A DNA stretch of 64,000 nucleotides from contig CM055102.1 of assembly GCA_029204225.1 (NCBI GenBank), forward strand, positions 12,735,484 to 12,799,483, read 5' to 3'. The DNA is from Diphasiastrum complanatum. Its lineage: Eukaryota; Streptophyta; Lycopodiopsida; Lycopodiales; Lycopodiaceae. The position numbers and the translations under genes were made by a program. Position 1 is the stretch's first letter; each line of letters opens with the position of its first letter. This document shows positions 27,598-40,159 of the stretch, piece by piece. The notes below the pieces were generated by a model, which saw nothing but the letters and a program-made list of their open reading frames with translations, did no database searches and had not been told where the DNA came from.

Positions 27598-28570
27598 TAT
27601 AAAGAGAAATATCGATTTGTTTAGTTCTATCTCTGTACGCCATTCTCCTCGCTTTTTCAATAAGTGCAACTAACAATGGCCATTCAATAAATCATGCTAG
27701 GAAGCTCATGGGCTTTAAGTGCAAGGCTATAGGAAATGATTATTTTTATTCCAATAAGGACACAAAAATAAAAATTGATCATGATGAGAACTTTGTGTGG
27801 CAATATAACTCTTACCATCAAGAGTTGACCCTATGTACATAGGCTTCGCTTTATGGCATGCGTGCTCAAATTTCCTAAAGATGTTGGGCAAAGAACTTCA
27901 TGCTATGTGTACACATCATTAAACCATTAACATTGTCAAATTTAAAAGATTTTATGTTCTCAAGGATATTGCCCAAGAACAGATCCAAAGGGATGTAAAG
28001 CTGTAGTCATTAGAGTTTACCTGATGTAAAGACCTAAATTGAAGGTGTTCTACCCTCCATGGGGAGGCTTAGAAGGTGTTTACTAAGAGTCAAGATATTC
28101 TGCAAACACCATGATAATCCTTTTAGTAGCCACCCTTTATGAGTTATTTTGATAAGTTTGTGCTCATGCTACTATTCAATGTCACTAGGTATGCATATCA
28201 TTTGTAATGAATACCTAGAATGAGTTACTTTTATGATTGTGTGCTAATGTCACAATATGCATATCATTTCTTAATTGTAGCTTTGGCATAATATGCTAGA
28301 ATAGAAAAAATGATTGATAGGCATAATGGATATATATCATTGCGGAAGACATTTTATAAATAAGTTGTCCATTTTGCATGCAAAATTATTTATCTAAAAA
28401 TAAGTAATCTATTAATAGCCTTTTTTTTCATACTAATGAAAATCCTATAAATAAAAGGGTGTATTCTTGGCCCATGACTGAAAATATATGAAGAGGCCCC
28501 ACTCTCATCTAATGGTGTAGCAAGTACCGATCAAACAAAAGAGAAGATTATGCAACTGTTATACCTTGCT
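27598..28570 (+). repeat. Junction module plus truncated intron-1 block
   Basis: 27598-27840 is the 250-bp module and 27841-28570 matches the start of the intron-1 block. At about 28570 the sequence switches, after TTATACCTTGCTA, to the transposase relic. The same switch occurs near 43335 and 50488. Confidence 0.75.
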
Positions 28571-30965
28571 ATTGGATTTAATTTTAGCTATGGTGATATT
28601 CAGTTAACTATTTGTTTTTTTTTGCAGATATGCATTAGTAGCTCCTCGGAATATTAAAGACAAATTTTCACTAGGAATGTCATTGGTCACAATATTGACT
28701 TGCAAATCCATTGAGCGTATCATGATGAACAATAGGATTTCAAATGTAAAGTGTAAAATAGCAGAGTCTTTCATGGTGGACATTCAAAAAATTTTAGATA
28801 AGCCTTATAGTTCAGGGTGCTTGTGGTTTTGCGGGTATTTGCAGGGAAGCATATGCAACAATATTTAAACTAATTAGAGAAGCTTTAGGCAAGTTCAAAT
28901 TAGAAAAGTCCTAATCCCTAGGACATATCACTTGAAGAAAGAGAGGGATACATTAAACATAGGTATACATAAGATCACTGGAACTCCATTTCATATTGAG
29001 GAGGTGTATGAAACTGATGGAAGATTGATATTCTATAATTCATCAAACAATTTATTTGTTGATCTAAATTACTTCCTGAGATACATCGTCACATTCTATG
29101 ATATAACCTATGAAAAGGTGAATGGCAAAATAATCATAGTACTTAAGTTAGATGAGTCAGAGACTGTGAAAGAGCAAAAGATGGAGAGGGTAGTATAAGT
29201 CTCATGAATGGTGCTCTATCACAAACAGAGAACCAATAAGATTTCAGATTCAGTGTCCAGTCAAAAAATGGTATATGGTGGTTGGCAGAGTTTCAGGTAA
29301 CTAGCCACATTATTACATTACATTTATTGAATAGTATTAATACATTGTAAACTAAGTCTGATTAATTCTTTGGATAGGTGCTGAAAGAGGATCATGATAT
29401 ATTATCATGGATATTCTCATGGACATCTTATCCTAGGATCATCAAGGACCATATGGATGGAGGACTTCTCAATGTTCCAGGAGTTGGAGACTTCAATGTT
29501 GAATGGCACTTAGCAGGTGATTTGAAAACATTGAAATGTATGTATAATGTCTCTCACGGTGCTACATCTAAACACCCTTGTTTGTACTGCATGAAAATGG
29601 CAAAAGATGTAACTAGGAGTACAAGAATTAATAGAGAATATGCATATCCAAACTGGAAGCCTGTGCTGCCTATCCCCTTAGAAAATGTGCATGTTTGCAC
29701 TCTTCATGCAGAAGTTAGATTAATAGAAAAGATCATTTATGTTCATACAGTTTTTGCTTGGAATACTAAGCCAACATCATTAGCAAAGGAAGTTATCTGT
29801 CGATTAGAAGATGTTTTATCAAAAGCAAGACTCCATAAAGGACATGTCAAAATTCAAAAAGATGAAAAGCTTTCAGGAAAGAATGGGAACATGCCAACTA
29901 AGCCAAGCATAGGAGGAGCAAAGGCACATCATTTCCTATCAAATCATACGGGTAAGGCTTCTAATATTCAACACTCAGTCTGGACAGATATTATTGCTGC
30001 CAGTCAGGACTTCGAGAAAGACGGCAAACCAGAGTACTAAAAGTTGATGTATGGAACAAGCTTGATAGTATGATTGCTATTTCAAGAAAAGAAAAATAGT
30101 CTTATATTGATAAGAAAGCTGTCCAAAGGACTTGTGTCGAGTTTGTTAATGCAGTACCAAAAGCATGGGGAGAAGATCACATCACTCATTACATGGTTAG
30201 TATGAAATTCCTAAAATGCTTTCAAATTTTCGTACATATTTAGATCCAAACATAAGACGAACATTATGATTTTGACATATGCAGCACATACTAAGAGATC
30301 ATATAGCATTTTTTGCAAATACATATGGAAGCTTGAGTGTATGGTCATCACATGGGATAGAGAACCCACACTGTCAAGCACGAGCAGCATTTCATCGAAA
30401 TACACAACATGGAGGAACCGATGAGAAACAAAACTACATTTGTCAATTGTTTCAGTGGTTCCACCGCAAAGTTCAGATTCGACATATAACAAAGTCCACA
30501 TAATACAACAAGTTTAGAAAAGCATGCAAGTTCATACAAGAAGAGAAAGTTAGATGATTGTTGAGTAGAAGATCATCATTGTCATCAAATCATGACACGT
30601 TCAGAATTGCATTGCAAATTCATTGAACAAGAGAGGAAAAATACTCAATGTAAATGTATTGATTGTATTATACCAAAATACAAAGTGTCAACTGTTCATC
30701 ATAAGATTTTGTGTCAAATTCTAAGGCAGTATTGTCACGAAGAAATTTTCTGCTAGCGTACGCATCTAATAGATGTGCATTATTCTTATTTCCACTAAGC
30801 TCAATATAAGTGGAATACATTGAATAATGGGAGCTCCTTAAAGGAACATTCCCATCAGTAATGTCTAAAATGTTCAAAACATAAGATCTTTTGACAAAAA
30901 TGATCTTATTTGTCTTAACAAATTTATGTCCTCCTAGGTAAAATGATAAAGCTTTAACTGCCATT
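28571..30965 (+). mobile_element. RAG1/Transib-like DNA transposon relic, copy 1
   Basis: Segment lying between an intron-1 block and gypsy DNA, holding the spliced transposase relic described in the next entry. The left edge is the 3' end of an intron (poly-T then GCAG at 28627), so the first exons are missing. The right edge (about 30965) abuts the gypsy accessory ORF. I found no terminal inverted repeats, so the original element ends are lost or outside. Confidence 0.55.
28628..30502 (+). pseudogene. DDE transposase relic with RAG1-like catalytic layout
   Basis: Exons by splice signals: about 28628-28800, about 28845-29295, 29378-about 30190 (opening at GTGCTGAAAGAGG) and 30285-30502. Candidate catalytic residues: Asp 29151-29153 (IIIVLKLDES); Asp 29519-29521 in EWHLAGDLKTLKCMY, followed 20 residues on by CxxC (HPCLYCMKM, first Cys 29579-29581); and Glu 30360-30362. 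The last exon begins HILRDH (HxxxxH), then after 8 residues GSLSVWSSHGIE. In RAG1 the zinc ligands CxxC and HxxxxH and the catalytic D600, D708 and E962 have matching spacing (19 or 20 residues from D708 to CxxC, 20 from the last His to E962). Frame breaks near 28800, 29200 and 30040 make it inactive. Transib versus the CMC group is undecided. Confidence 0.6.
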
Positions 30966-30971
30966 ATCAAA

Positions 30972-31598
30972 ATGGAGAACCACGTAAGACTTATTCAAGA
31001 GAAGGTTGACAAGATGAATTTTAAACGAGCTGCTAATAAACAAGAAAAAGCCATCCAAGAGTCCCAAAGGCAATTGGAGCAAATGACGAAGGACCTACAA
31101 AAAGTTTTGGACAAAGTGAACCAACTATGGAACACTACTTGCAAGGCCCAAGTAGGAAATTTTGAACGACAACCAAAGGACAAAGACGGAGATGATGACG
31201 TTGCAGGACATGAGGAATCAATGTACTAGTTGGATGGTAGTTTGGGATCAGATGGGAAGGAGACCAAAGCCGCTTTTGAAAGTGATCTCTCAACCCCCCA
31301 ACCTAGCTATAGAACTTCTCATTTTTGCATGTTGGAATTCTCTCAAACCTCCGTGCCCACGCACCATGTTCCCCAGCCATCACTCCCCCATCCCTACCTG
31401 AGTCAACCCTTGAGACCACACGAAGGACCTCCTGACATGTACAAAGCTCGACGAGACGAGTTCATTAATAAAATCAGCTCTCCCGATGCCATGTATAACC
31501 TTGTCAAGAATCCTATCTTTGGACAACCCACCAAATTCATGCCATCCTCACCCAATCACAACCCACCTGACCTATACAAAACCAATGTTGACACTTAA
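30972..31598 (+). pseudogene. Coiled-coil accessory ORF, gypsy fragment 2
   Basis: Same protein as at 14011 (about 90% alike by eye). TAG at 31227-31229 replaces Gln after EESMY and splits it into an 85-codon coiled-coil part and a downstream frame starting MDGSLGSDGKETKAA. It shows heptads and an acidic DKDGDDD patch, then a Pro/His-rich section. Confidence 0.5.
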
Positions 31599-31798
31599 GA
31601 GTTTGATGACCCCCAAGTTATGATACCAACTTCTAGAAGCTTACGCCACCACCTACAGGTTTCAATGCAAGTGAAGTTGAGCCCTCAACTAGTGAAAAGA
31701 ATAGAAAGGAAGACAAATGTACCAAGGCCCTTGATGAATATTTGGCAAGACTCCCACTAAAGCTAAAGGCGACCTAGCAGATCGAGCCAAAATCCAAG

Positions 31799-32071
31799 AT
31801 GGCCGATACGATAGAGTCTGAAAAATTCGGAAGGAAATACCTTCAAAGCATGAGGTGGGAAAAATATGACCTGGACCAAAGCAAGTATTCCTCAAGGTTA
31901 GACATTATTGCAGCCCAGCAGCCGCAGTCAGAATGGAGAAACAAAATCCTAAAGGACAATAGGAGGCTACAAGAATACCTATGGGACCATGCTGGAAAAG
32001 AGTCAATCCATTCTACATGCCCATCAAAAGAAGAGATCCATGGCCAACAGAGCGACCAAGGGACAAAGTGA
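31799..32071 (+). pseudogene. Accessory-region tail, gypsy fragment 2
   Basis: Frame of 90 codons, MADTIESEKFGRKYLQSMRW to QQSDQGTK, then stop. It is the only copy next to 56181-56417 that preserves the end of this frame before the LTR. No known domain. Confidence 0.4.
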
Positions 32072-32265
32072 TCAATTGGCCAGTAATTCTAGGGATTTCG
32101 AAAAAGTCATCAGATAATGAGTTGAGGCTGCACCTACTAGACTTCGGAGTCTAGTGATGATATATGCATTCGAGAGAGTGCTGATTATTTTCGATTCTTG
32201 GCATTTCTTATGAATCAGGAATGCTTTTGGGATCGTGGCTTACATCCACATAGGTAGCCCTCTTG

Positions 32266-32300
32266 CTTATTTAAGAGCTCCCCTCTTTTGTGAGGGAGCT
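32266..32300 (+). promoter_or_regulatory. LTR core promoter-like TATTTAAG with hairpin
   Basis: CTTATTTAAG followed by AGCTCCCCTC-ttttgt-GAGGGAGCT, a stem of about 9 bp with one bulge, then a T run. The same arrangement is at about 43780 and, with TATTTAA changed to TAATTAA, at about 56582. Position and form suit an LTR TATA box and the start of R. Confidence 0.5.
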
Positions 32301-34054
32301 TTTTATATATTGTCTCTACTCTTGATTGAATAGAAGATCCTCCGAGCTTCTTAATCATAGTGGCTTCTTGTGTGATGTTTTTTATAATCTTGCACTTCCA
32401 TTCTCCATGAGTGGTTGTGGATTTAGATTAGTTTCTTGCTTTCTTCTAAATGAGTGTTTCTTGAGTGTTTCTTGATCTTTGAACATTCATAATGCTTTCT
32501 ATTTAGTTTCTTGTTTCTTGTTGTTGATTTGCAGGATGCATGTAGATTAGTTTTCAGCTTTCAAGATCTTTTTCCAATTAATTTTTACAACAAGTAGAGT
32601 ATGAATCTGATAGGTGTTCAATCGAGCTGCATTCTGATCCTAGTTGAGCATCATGACTTGCATGTCTTCAAGCAACGTGAGTAGAGTTCAAGCATGAAGG
32701 AGGTCCGTGTATCCACTGACAAGCTAGATAATCTATACTACAACGCCAAACCTTCTGTCTGATTGGGTAATGAACCAAGAAGAATAACTCATTGATACTC
32801 GTGAAGCCTGGGAATGGGAAGAAATTGAAACGCCAAGTAACAAGGTGCCAAACTGTAATAGTTAAGTAGGGATTTACTGACTGATAAAGAGAATCAGTGA
32901 ACACTTTAGGGATGTCATATAGTTTTCTAGTCAAGCATCTTGGTGTCACTAGTTGATAGGGCCAATTTTGGCATTAGAGGTCAAATAGTCACAGCCCAAT
33001 TATTGAAATTCATTTTTTAACACTTCATTTTAACTTTATAGGTTTTTTATGTGACTCAAAATCAATTGAGTTTAGTTATAAATTTGAGAGTTTAAGGTTT
33101 TATTTTAACCTTTTAGCGATTTCATAATAATTTTGTGGATTTTTTATAAGATTAGTTTCAAACTTTTTAACACCAATGGTATCAAATCACCCCAATAGCT
33201 CAACTACATTAGCTTACAAGTATCAAGGCAACGCTAAAAGCGAGGGATAGCGTAACATTATGCTTGTAGGGAAAACAGGAAACTTCTCCACATGTCACTT
33301 GGGGAGGCTTCTAATCTTTCGTGGAATTGTATTATCACCTTGGATAGTTTCTTACTATTAATAGCTCATATTTAAAATTGTTTCTACTGTCGAGTCTCGA
33401 GTAGTCACTAGTGATAAAGAATTGGCTATTAATTCTAAATATGTACATATGCGGATTGCTTTGACTCTTCACACTTGCAGTCATCAATCATGGAACTAGT
33501 GACAGTTGCACCGACGATCCGATTTGCTGCATATATTATCACTATTAATCTGCATATTTAGAATTCTTTTGCCTCTCGAGTCGTGATAAAGAATTGGTGC
33601 ATTGTCAATTACAGGTGACGCATTCGCTATTAATTTTTAATATGTACATATGAGGATTTCTTTGACTCTTCACACTTGCTCCAGTCATCAATAATTGAAA
33701 TAGTGACCTGACGATCCGATTTGCTGCATAAGCTCTCCTTTGATTGTACGCCGGCTGGAGCAGCCTTCAAAGTTCAAAGGATTGTCTAAATCTTGCTTGC
33801 TCCTGTCATCAATGGATTTGATACAAGTTGCAGTGTCTAGATCTTGCTTGCTCCGGTCGTCAATGGATTAAAGATTTGATACAAGTTGCAGTTTCCCATG
33901 ATGATGCAGCTCTATGCGTGCATCGTAGGCTCGTATCTTTTGATGTTGAGGGTGGAGATTGGGTAGAGCTGGGAACTTTATAAGTTGGAAATTTGAACAT
34001 TGAATCTCCACATGGATCTTGGAAGATACAGCCTGCTGATTAAGGCGTGCACTC

Positions 34055-34060
34055 CACGTG
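34055..34060. promoter_or_regulatory. G-box CACGTG upstream of CKX
   Basis: CACGTG inside a small GTGCAC-rich palindromic stretch (GTGCACTCCACGTGCACC). Kept at 45855-45860. Changed to CATGTG at about 54671 and 63752. G-boxes bind bZIP/bHLH factors; function here is inferred only. Confidence 0.4.
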
Positions 34061-34295
34061 CACCTGCACTCCCGGCCCTACTCCATCCAATGATAGCCCT
34101 ACTGCATCCAATGATAATAAATGGGATTAAGAAAAAAACGAAAGATATATTTCCTTGGATGTAATGGGGCCTGTGCGACAGAGGCAGTCTCTAATGAGAT
34201 CCCAGCCGGCCAGGTCCATGCGTGGTAGGCCCTCGAATATTCCAATTTCGCAGTGCTCCACCAAAGTCCACCAAAGACTACAGTTCAGTGTCCTC

Positions 34296-34394
34296 TATAT
34301 ATCTTGCTCAACTATTGCGATCCTTAACACCACCAACGGAATATGTGTTTGAGGAGAGAGCGAGATCGAGATCGATCGAGAGAGAGAGAGAGAG
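34296..34394 (+). promoter_or_regulatory. Putative CKX TATA box and GA-rich leader
   Basis: TATATAT at 34296-34302 is followed about 50 nt later by a GA-repeat tract (about 34350-34394), a common plant promoter-leader layout. The GA tract is about 12 nt shorter at 46155-46188 and longest at 54969-55020. The distance to the exon 1 ATG is about 700 nt, so a leader intron or a second start (ACATATAAAACC, about 34485) is possible. Confidence 0.45.
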
Positions 34395-34999
34395 TGCGCC
34401 GCAGCTGATCTTTGGCTTAGTTTAAGCTTTCACTGTGATACACAGTTCAATTGTACTAGTTGGGATCGTTTATATGCATAGTACATATAAAACCACTTCT
34501 CCTATGTCAGAACTGAATGTGCTGATCTTTTTTCTTATTTCTAGAAAGCTCAAAGATGTGGCCAAACTTGTAATCTCTACATAGTAAACTCTCTAGCTAC
34601 TTCTTTACAAGACATTTGCTCCTGAACTATCCCCATTTGAAAATGTTTCAGTTTCCTTGTGTGCATCTCAGTTAGGATTCTCTTGAGATATGAAGATAAA
34701 GAGATTGCATTATAATTTGAATAACCTCACAATTGATTTTGCGTAATTAACATCATTGTTTTGAACATCTTCTAGTGGTTACTTCCCCAATACGAGTAGA
34801 GAGGTCTGACCAACACTGCTATAGAATGTCCTCAAGCCAATTGAATAACGCTTCTCGTAGATGGGATTGATCAGCTCAATGTAGTCAAAGCATTCGATGC
34901 ATGATAGGACTTTCAACACATAGAGTAGCGCTTTGCAGCATCGGTCCAGAATTAGTATAACCCAACAGTTGTTCCGTATTCGATCAATCGAGAGGAGCT

Positions 35000-35650
35000 A
35001 TGACATCTAGACGCACTTCGACCACAATTCCGTCTGCATGCTTGCCGTGCATCTCGCTTGGTTTATATTTACTCTTCTTTATGCGTTCTTTCCCCGATTT
35101 CATCGTCACAGCTGCCACCCATCCTGCTCTTTATCCAAAGAAAATTGCAGGGAACTTGCTGCATTGAATCTCAACCTAAATATTTCCTTCTCGAACACAG
35201 CCAAGGCATCTCAAGACTTCGGCCACATGTATCACGACCTCCCATCAGCAATTCTATACGCATCTCCAGCACAGGACATCGTTGCAATAGTGAAGCTTGC
35301 ATACTTCTCACCAAACCATCTAACCATAGCTGCAAGAGGAGCAGGTCATTCTATCTACGGCCAAGCACAAGCTCTGCATGGGATTGTAATCGAAATGTCT
35401 AGTCTGAAAGGCATCGAGGTGGGCGTGCATGGATTTGGAGAAGCTGCAGTTCCGTTTGTGGAGGCTAGCGGTGGCGAGCTATGGATCGACGTGGTGAAGG
35501 AGGCATTGAAGAAGGGAATGGCTCCGAGATCTCTAACGGACTATCTGTATCTGAGCGTGGGAGGGACACTGTCCAATGCCGGGGTCAGCGGGCAGGCCGT
35601 TAGATATGGCCCTCAGATCTCCAACGTCCTTGAACTGGAGGTCGTCACAG
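35000..35650 (+). pseudogene. CKX: CKX exon 1, copy C (nearly complete, 1-nt loss in the leader)
   Basis: The most complete exon 1: after the leader it runs open to the donor at 35651, through LPSAILYASPAQDIVAIVKL, ARGAGHSIYGQAQALHG (FAD-linked His), FVEASGGELWIDVVKEALKK, and SVGGTLSNAGVSGQAVRYGP to LELEVVTG. The ancestral ATG at 35000 (MTSRRTS) is out of frame with this because CCACCCC has become CCACCC near 35118. A second ATG at 35038 is in the enzyme frame and gives a new hydrophobic N-terminus (LAWFIFTLLYAFF). Exons 2-5 follow at 37688 with several stops, so this is still a pseudogene. Confidence 0.85.
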
Positions 35651-37687
35651 GTAACTTTGCTCATTATGGTCTTCATTTTTGTCAATGCTTTTTCTGTTAA
35701 TGGATTTACGGCAGTTTATTTAAGTCTACTTTTTGTTGTAACACATGATTTTCTTTCATTCGATGATTGATGTTATTTTCTAATGCCAACACTATACATT
35801 TTACCTGTGAAAACATTTGTTGTTTATCAATAATAAATTGAACCACACTAGCATTGTTATGTAAATGTTGCATTATACTGAATAATGGGTTGAACTTGAG
35901 TACGGATCACAATGCTCTAAGATACTAACATTGCACCAACAGTGATTTGAGCGCAAGTCAATTGGTCAAGGAATTTTCATCCTACCATAATTTATAATTT
36001 GTAGTGGACATTTGTTTTATCGATGCAAGAATATTTATATAGACCACAAATCTCGTTGCTTTGACGTTATGAAAGTGGATGTAGTGAAAAAATGATCGAT
36101 TTTGGAAGGACCTTGTAGTTGAATTGAAGGACTTTAGAGAGCTCTAAAAATTGTTTCATGAGTTGTAGGTGAATTAGTCAACTTTGGAGAGGCATCTAAA
36201 ATTGCTTTATGAGTTGTAGGTGATACGCTCTTTTCTTTTTATTGAAATGCTTAGAAAGCTTATAGATTCTCTCTTTCTCTCTCTCTCTCTCTCTCTAAGA
36301 GAAATATCGATTTATTTAGTTCTATCTCTGTAAGTCGTTCTCCTCGCTTTTTCAATAAGTGCAACTAACAATGGCCATTCAATAAATCATGCTAGAAAGC
36401 TCATGGGCTTGCTCATGGGCTCTAAGTGCAAGCCTATAGGAAATGATTATTTTTTAACCAATAAGGACACACAAATGATTGTGCCATGTAATGGATGTGT
36501 CTCAACCAAATACAAAGGGAAAAAGAACTTGTGATAGTGTTCATGTAGAGGGGAAGGCCCGAGGCCGGGACCCTTTCCCAATATAAAAGCATCACTAATT
36601 TTGGTATTATAGTAAATGTTATATTTTTAGACTTGTTTCATGGATCTTACATGTTTAAGTATAGGGGAAGGCCCACGCCCGAGGACCTTCCCGTACCGTG
36701 ATAACCAACAGATTTTTTTTTCTTCTAAAAATAGTGAGTAGCATACCTATGACTTTCTAAAAATAAAAAGTTTGAGATGTAAAGGAGGCCAAATTTTCTA
36801 AAAATAATGATAGCTACATTATCACACTTTCTAAAAATAGCAACAAGATTTTACAAAATTGTACAATGCTTTTATAACTGTCTAAAAATAGTAATAGTTC
36901 CTTACACATTTATTGTTGCATAAATTCATGCGATAATAATTTCAGGTCTAATATTGTGCCATTTAAGGCTTCCTCAAACTACAATACGAAACAAAATTGG
37001 AGGTTGTTACGCAATCTTAATGCAGTCTATTTATAATAGGCACACCTTGCACATTTGTAAAGTTATTTTCAGCAAGGCATTTTTGTGCACTTAATAGTTC
37101 TGGATGTAAAGAAAAAAATTCAGTGATGCTTTAGGCATGCAATTGATAAACTTTTTATTCATAATAAATAAATCGCTTGAACTATGCAATAAACCAGCCT
37201 GGCCATTCTATAGTACAAATTCTTCCTCTTATCGTAATGCCTTGTGCTCAAGTGTCCTTTGTATTTTGGGAACACCTCCAGGAGCATAATGTCCATCCAA
37301 TTTTCTCTCTCCTAATAATCTGTCATTCTCTCTCCTCTCTCCGATGGAAATCAAGTTCTCTGTCCGGTGGAATGCACGTTCTCTCTCCTCTCTCCGGTGG
37401 AATGTGTATGTGCTATGTGGCAGCTCGTCATTGGCTGTCCACATCCACATTCCCCCACAAACGTAAAAAAAAAAAAAAAAACCTTCGCACAATGGCATTA
37501 AGTAGGGGGAGGCCCGAAGCCCTTGGGCCTTCCTTGCTGGTCCAGGCCGCCTAAGCAAGGAAGGCCTTCCCCCCCCCCCTTCACTACAACCTTACATGCC
37601 TAGTTTCATATTAACTTCCTTTTAGAACAAGAGATAGTAATAGAGAAGTACAATGGACGATACCTGAATTATATATGGAATTGGCTA
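35651..37687 (+). other. CKX intron 1, copy C
   Basis: Donor GTAACTTTG. The 5' part (to 36295) matches 16119-16784, then comes the 250-bp module (to about 36470) and the 3' part of the intron-1 block (from about 36476, equivalent to 1070). At 2.0 kb it is the shortest intron 1 here. It contains GC palindromes, TTTCTAAAAATA motifs (about 36722-36895), a CT tract (36267-36296) and a poly-A run (37466-37481). Confidence 0.75.
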
Positions 37688-39136
<1,449 letters not shown>

Positions 39137-39798
39137 AAGCAGATAATCGTTCACCTCAAAGAAGTGATGTGAACAAGAAGGGCTGCTGAGTCTTCTGTTG
39201 GGAAGCATAAGACTTAAATAAATGGTGTGCTTGAAACTGTGAATAGTTGATATTTGATAGGATACTCTTAAATAATGAGAACAGGATTATGATGTACCTG
39301 TAAAGTTAGTCGGCGAGCTCCGATCAGTCTTTGTTCCTCCAGAGTTAAAGGACAAAGCCTAGAGCATTGATGCATTCTCCAGGTTGTCTGCAAACTCACG
39401 TGCAAGCACCATTTGTCATAAATGCAAAGGCTTATAGAATATTCTTTCCCATGAAGGGTGAAATGTGAAGTGTAAACTCACATGGGTGCCAATTGAGCTG
39501 GGTAAGAGACAGTGTTTAGTCACTCTCACACGTGTTCAACACGTTGGGTAACTTTGTCTTGTCACTCATACATAGCTTGACTTGTCGACATCTTGGAGTC
39601 ATGTGCTCTATGACAATTAAACTCGATCACTTACTACTCAATGTACACCATATATTGGTGCATAAGAAATGTCAGCACAAGTAACAAGGAAGCTGCATAA
39701 CCATATCAATATCTATAAAAGATGCGGGTACAAGTAGCAAGGTTGCTACTTAATCAATATGCTCCATGACTATAAAAAAAAAGCATTGAAGCTTGGTG

Positions 39799-40159
39799 CA
39801 TAGTTGCATATAATACGTATTTTATAGTAATATACCATATAATTAACATATTATATAAATATGTATAATACAACATATTATACATATTTGATCACTATAT
39901 TATAAATTTCAATAGTTTTACTCAAGAACAAAAATGAGATTATTATATCTTAGTGTTCATCCCTTCAAACATAAACATAAGAACAAAATTCCAAAGAAAA
40001 CCGTGGATCACATATGAATTATTTGATAAAAATGTGTCAATTGTCAAAAGGTACAGGTAGGGCTATCTATCAGCTATACGTATTTTTTAGCCAGAAAAAG
40101 TATAATACACGTATTATATGGCACCGTATTATATGCTTGTATTATACGATGCAACTATG
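39799..40159. mobile_element. MITE copy 4
   Basis: CATAGTTGCAT ends, 361 bp, flanks GCTTGGTG and GTCTGGTG. Confidence 0.65.

Larger units (their letters stand above)
30966..32600 (+). mobile_element. Gypsy-type fragment 2 (accessory ORF and LTR)
   Basis: Starts at the coiled-coil accessory ORF (ATG 30972), continues through the accessory tail (31799-32071) and an LTR-like region of about 500 nt (about 32090-32600). The LTR has a TATTTAAG box (32268-32275), followed at once by a strong hairpin. The pol region is absent. Confidence 0.65.
32601..34999 (+). other. CKX upstream region, copy 1
   Basis: 2.4 kb between gypsy LTR and CKX exon 1, repeated at 44281-46789, 53320-55623 and 62226-64000. 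The first about 350 nt (to about 32945) recur with every LTR copy and may be internal retrotransposon DNA. The rest is AT-rich CKX upstream sequence with repeated TCATCAATGGATT and TTGCTTGCTCC phrases. A 93-codon antisense frame (32949-32668) has no recognised family and is not called. Confidence 0.6.

Noticed and set aside
28571-30965. Treating the RAG1-like relic as animal contamination or an immune gene
   Set aside because: It is embedded with shared junctions in plant CKX and gypsy repeats in several copies. The resemblance is at the level of transposase catalytic layout only.
30668-30970. Minus frame after the transposase relic (also 52568-52753)
   Set aside because: AT-rich, no recognised motif, and it overlaps the join with gypsy sequence.
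32668-32949. 93-codon minus frame, also at 62293-62574
   Set aside because: Open on the antisense of a segment duplicated with the LTR. I could not match it to any family, and conservation only reflects recent duplication.
34155-34425. Short plus frames in the CKX upstream region (also 45955, 54838)
   Set aside because: They lie across the TATA box and GA leader, so they are promoter or leader sequence rather than genes.
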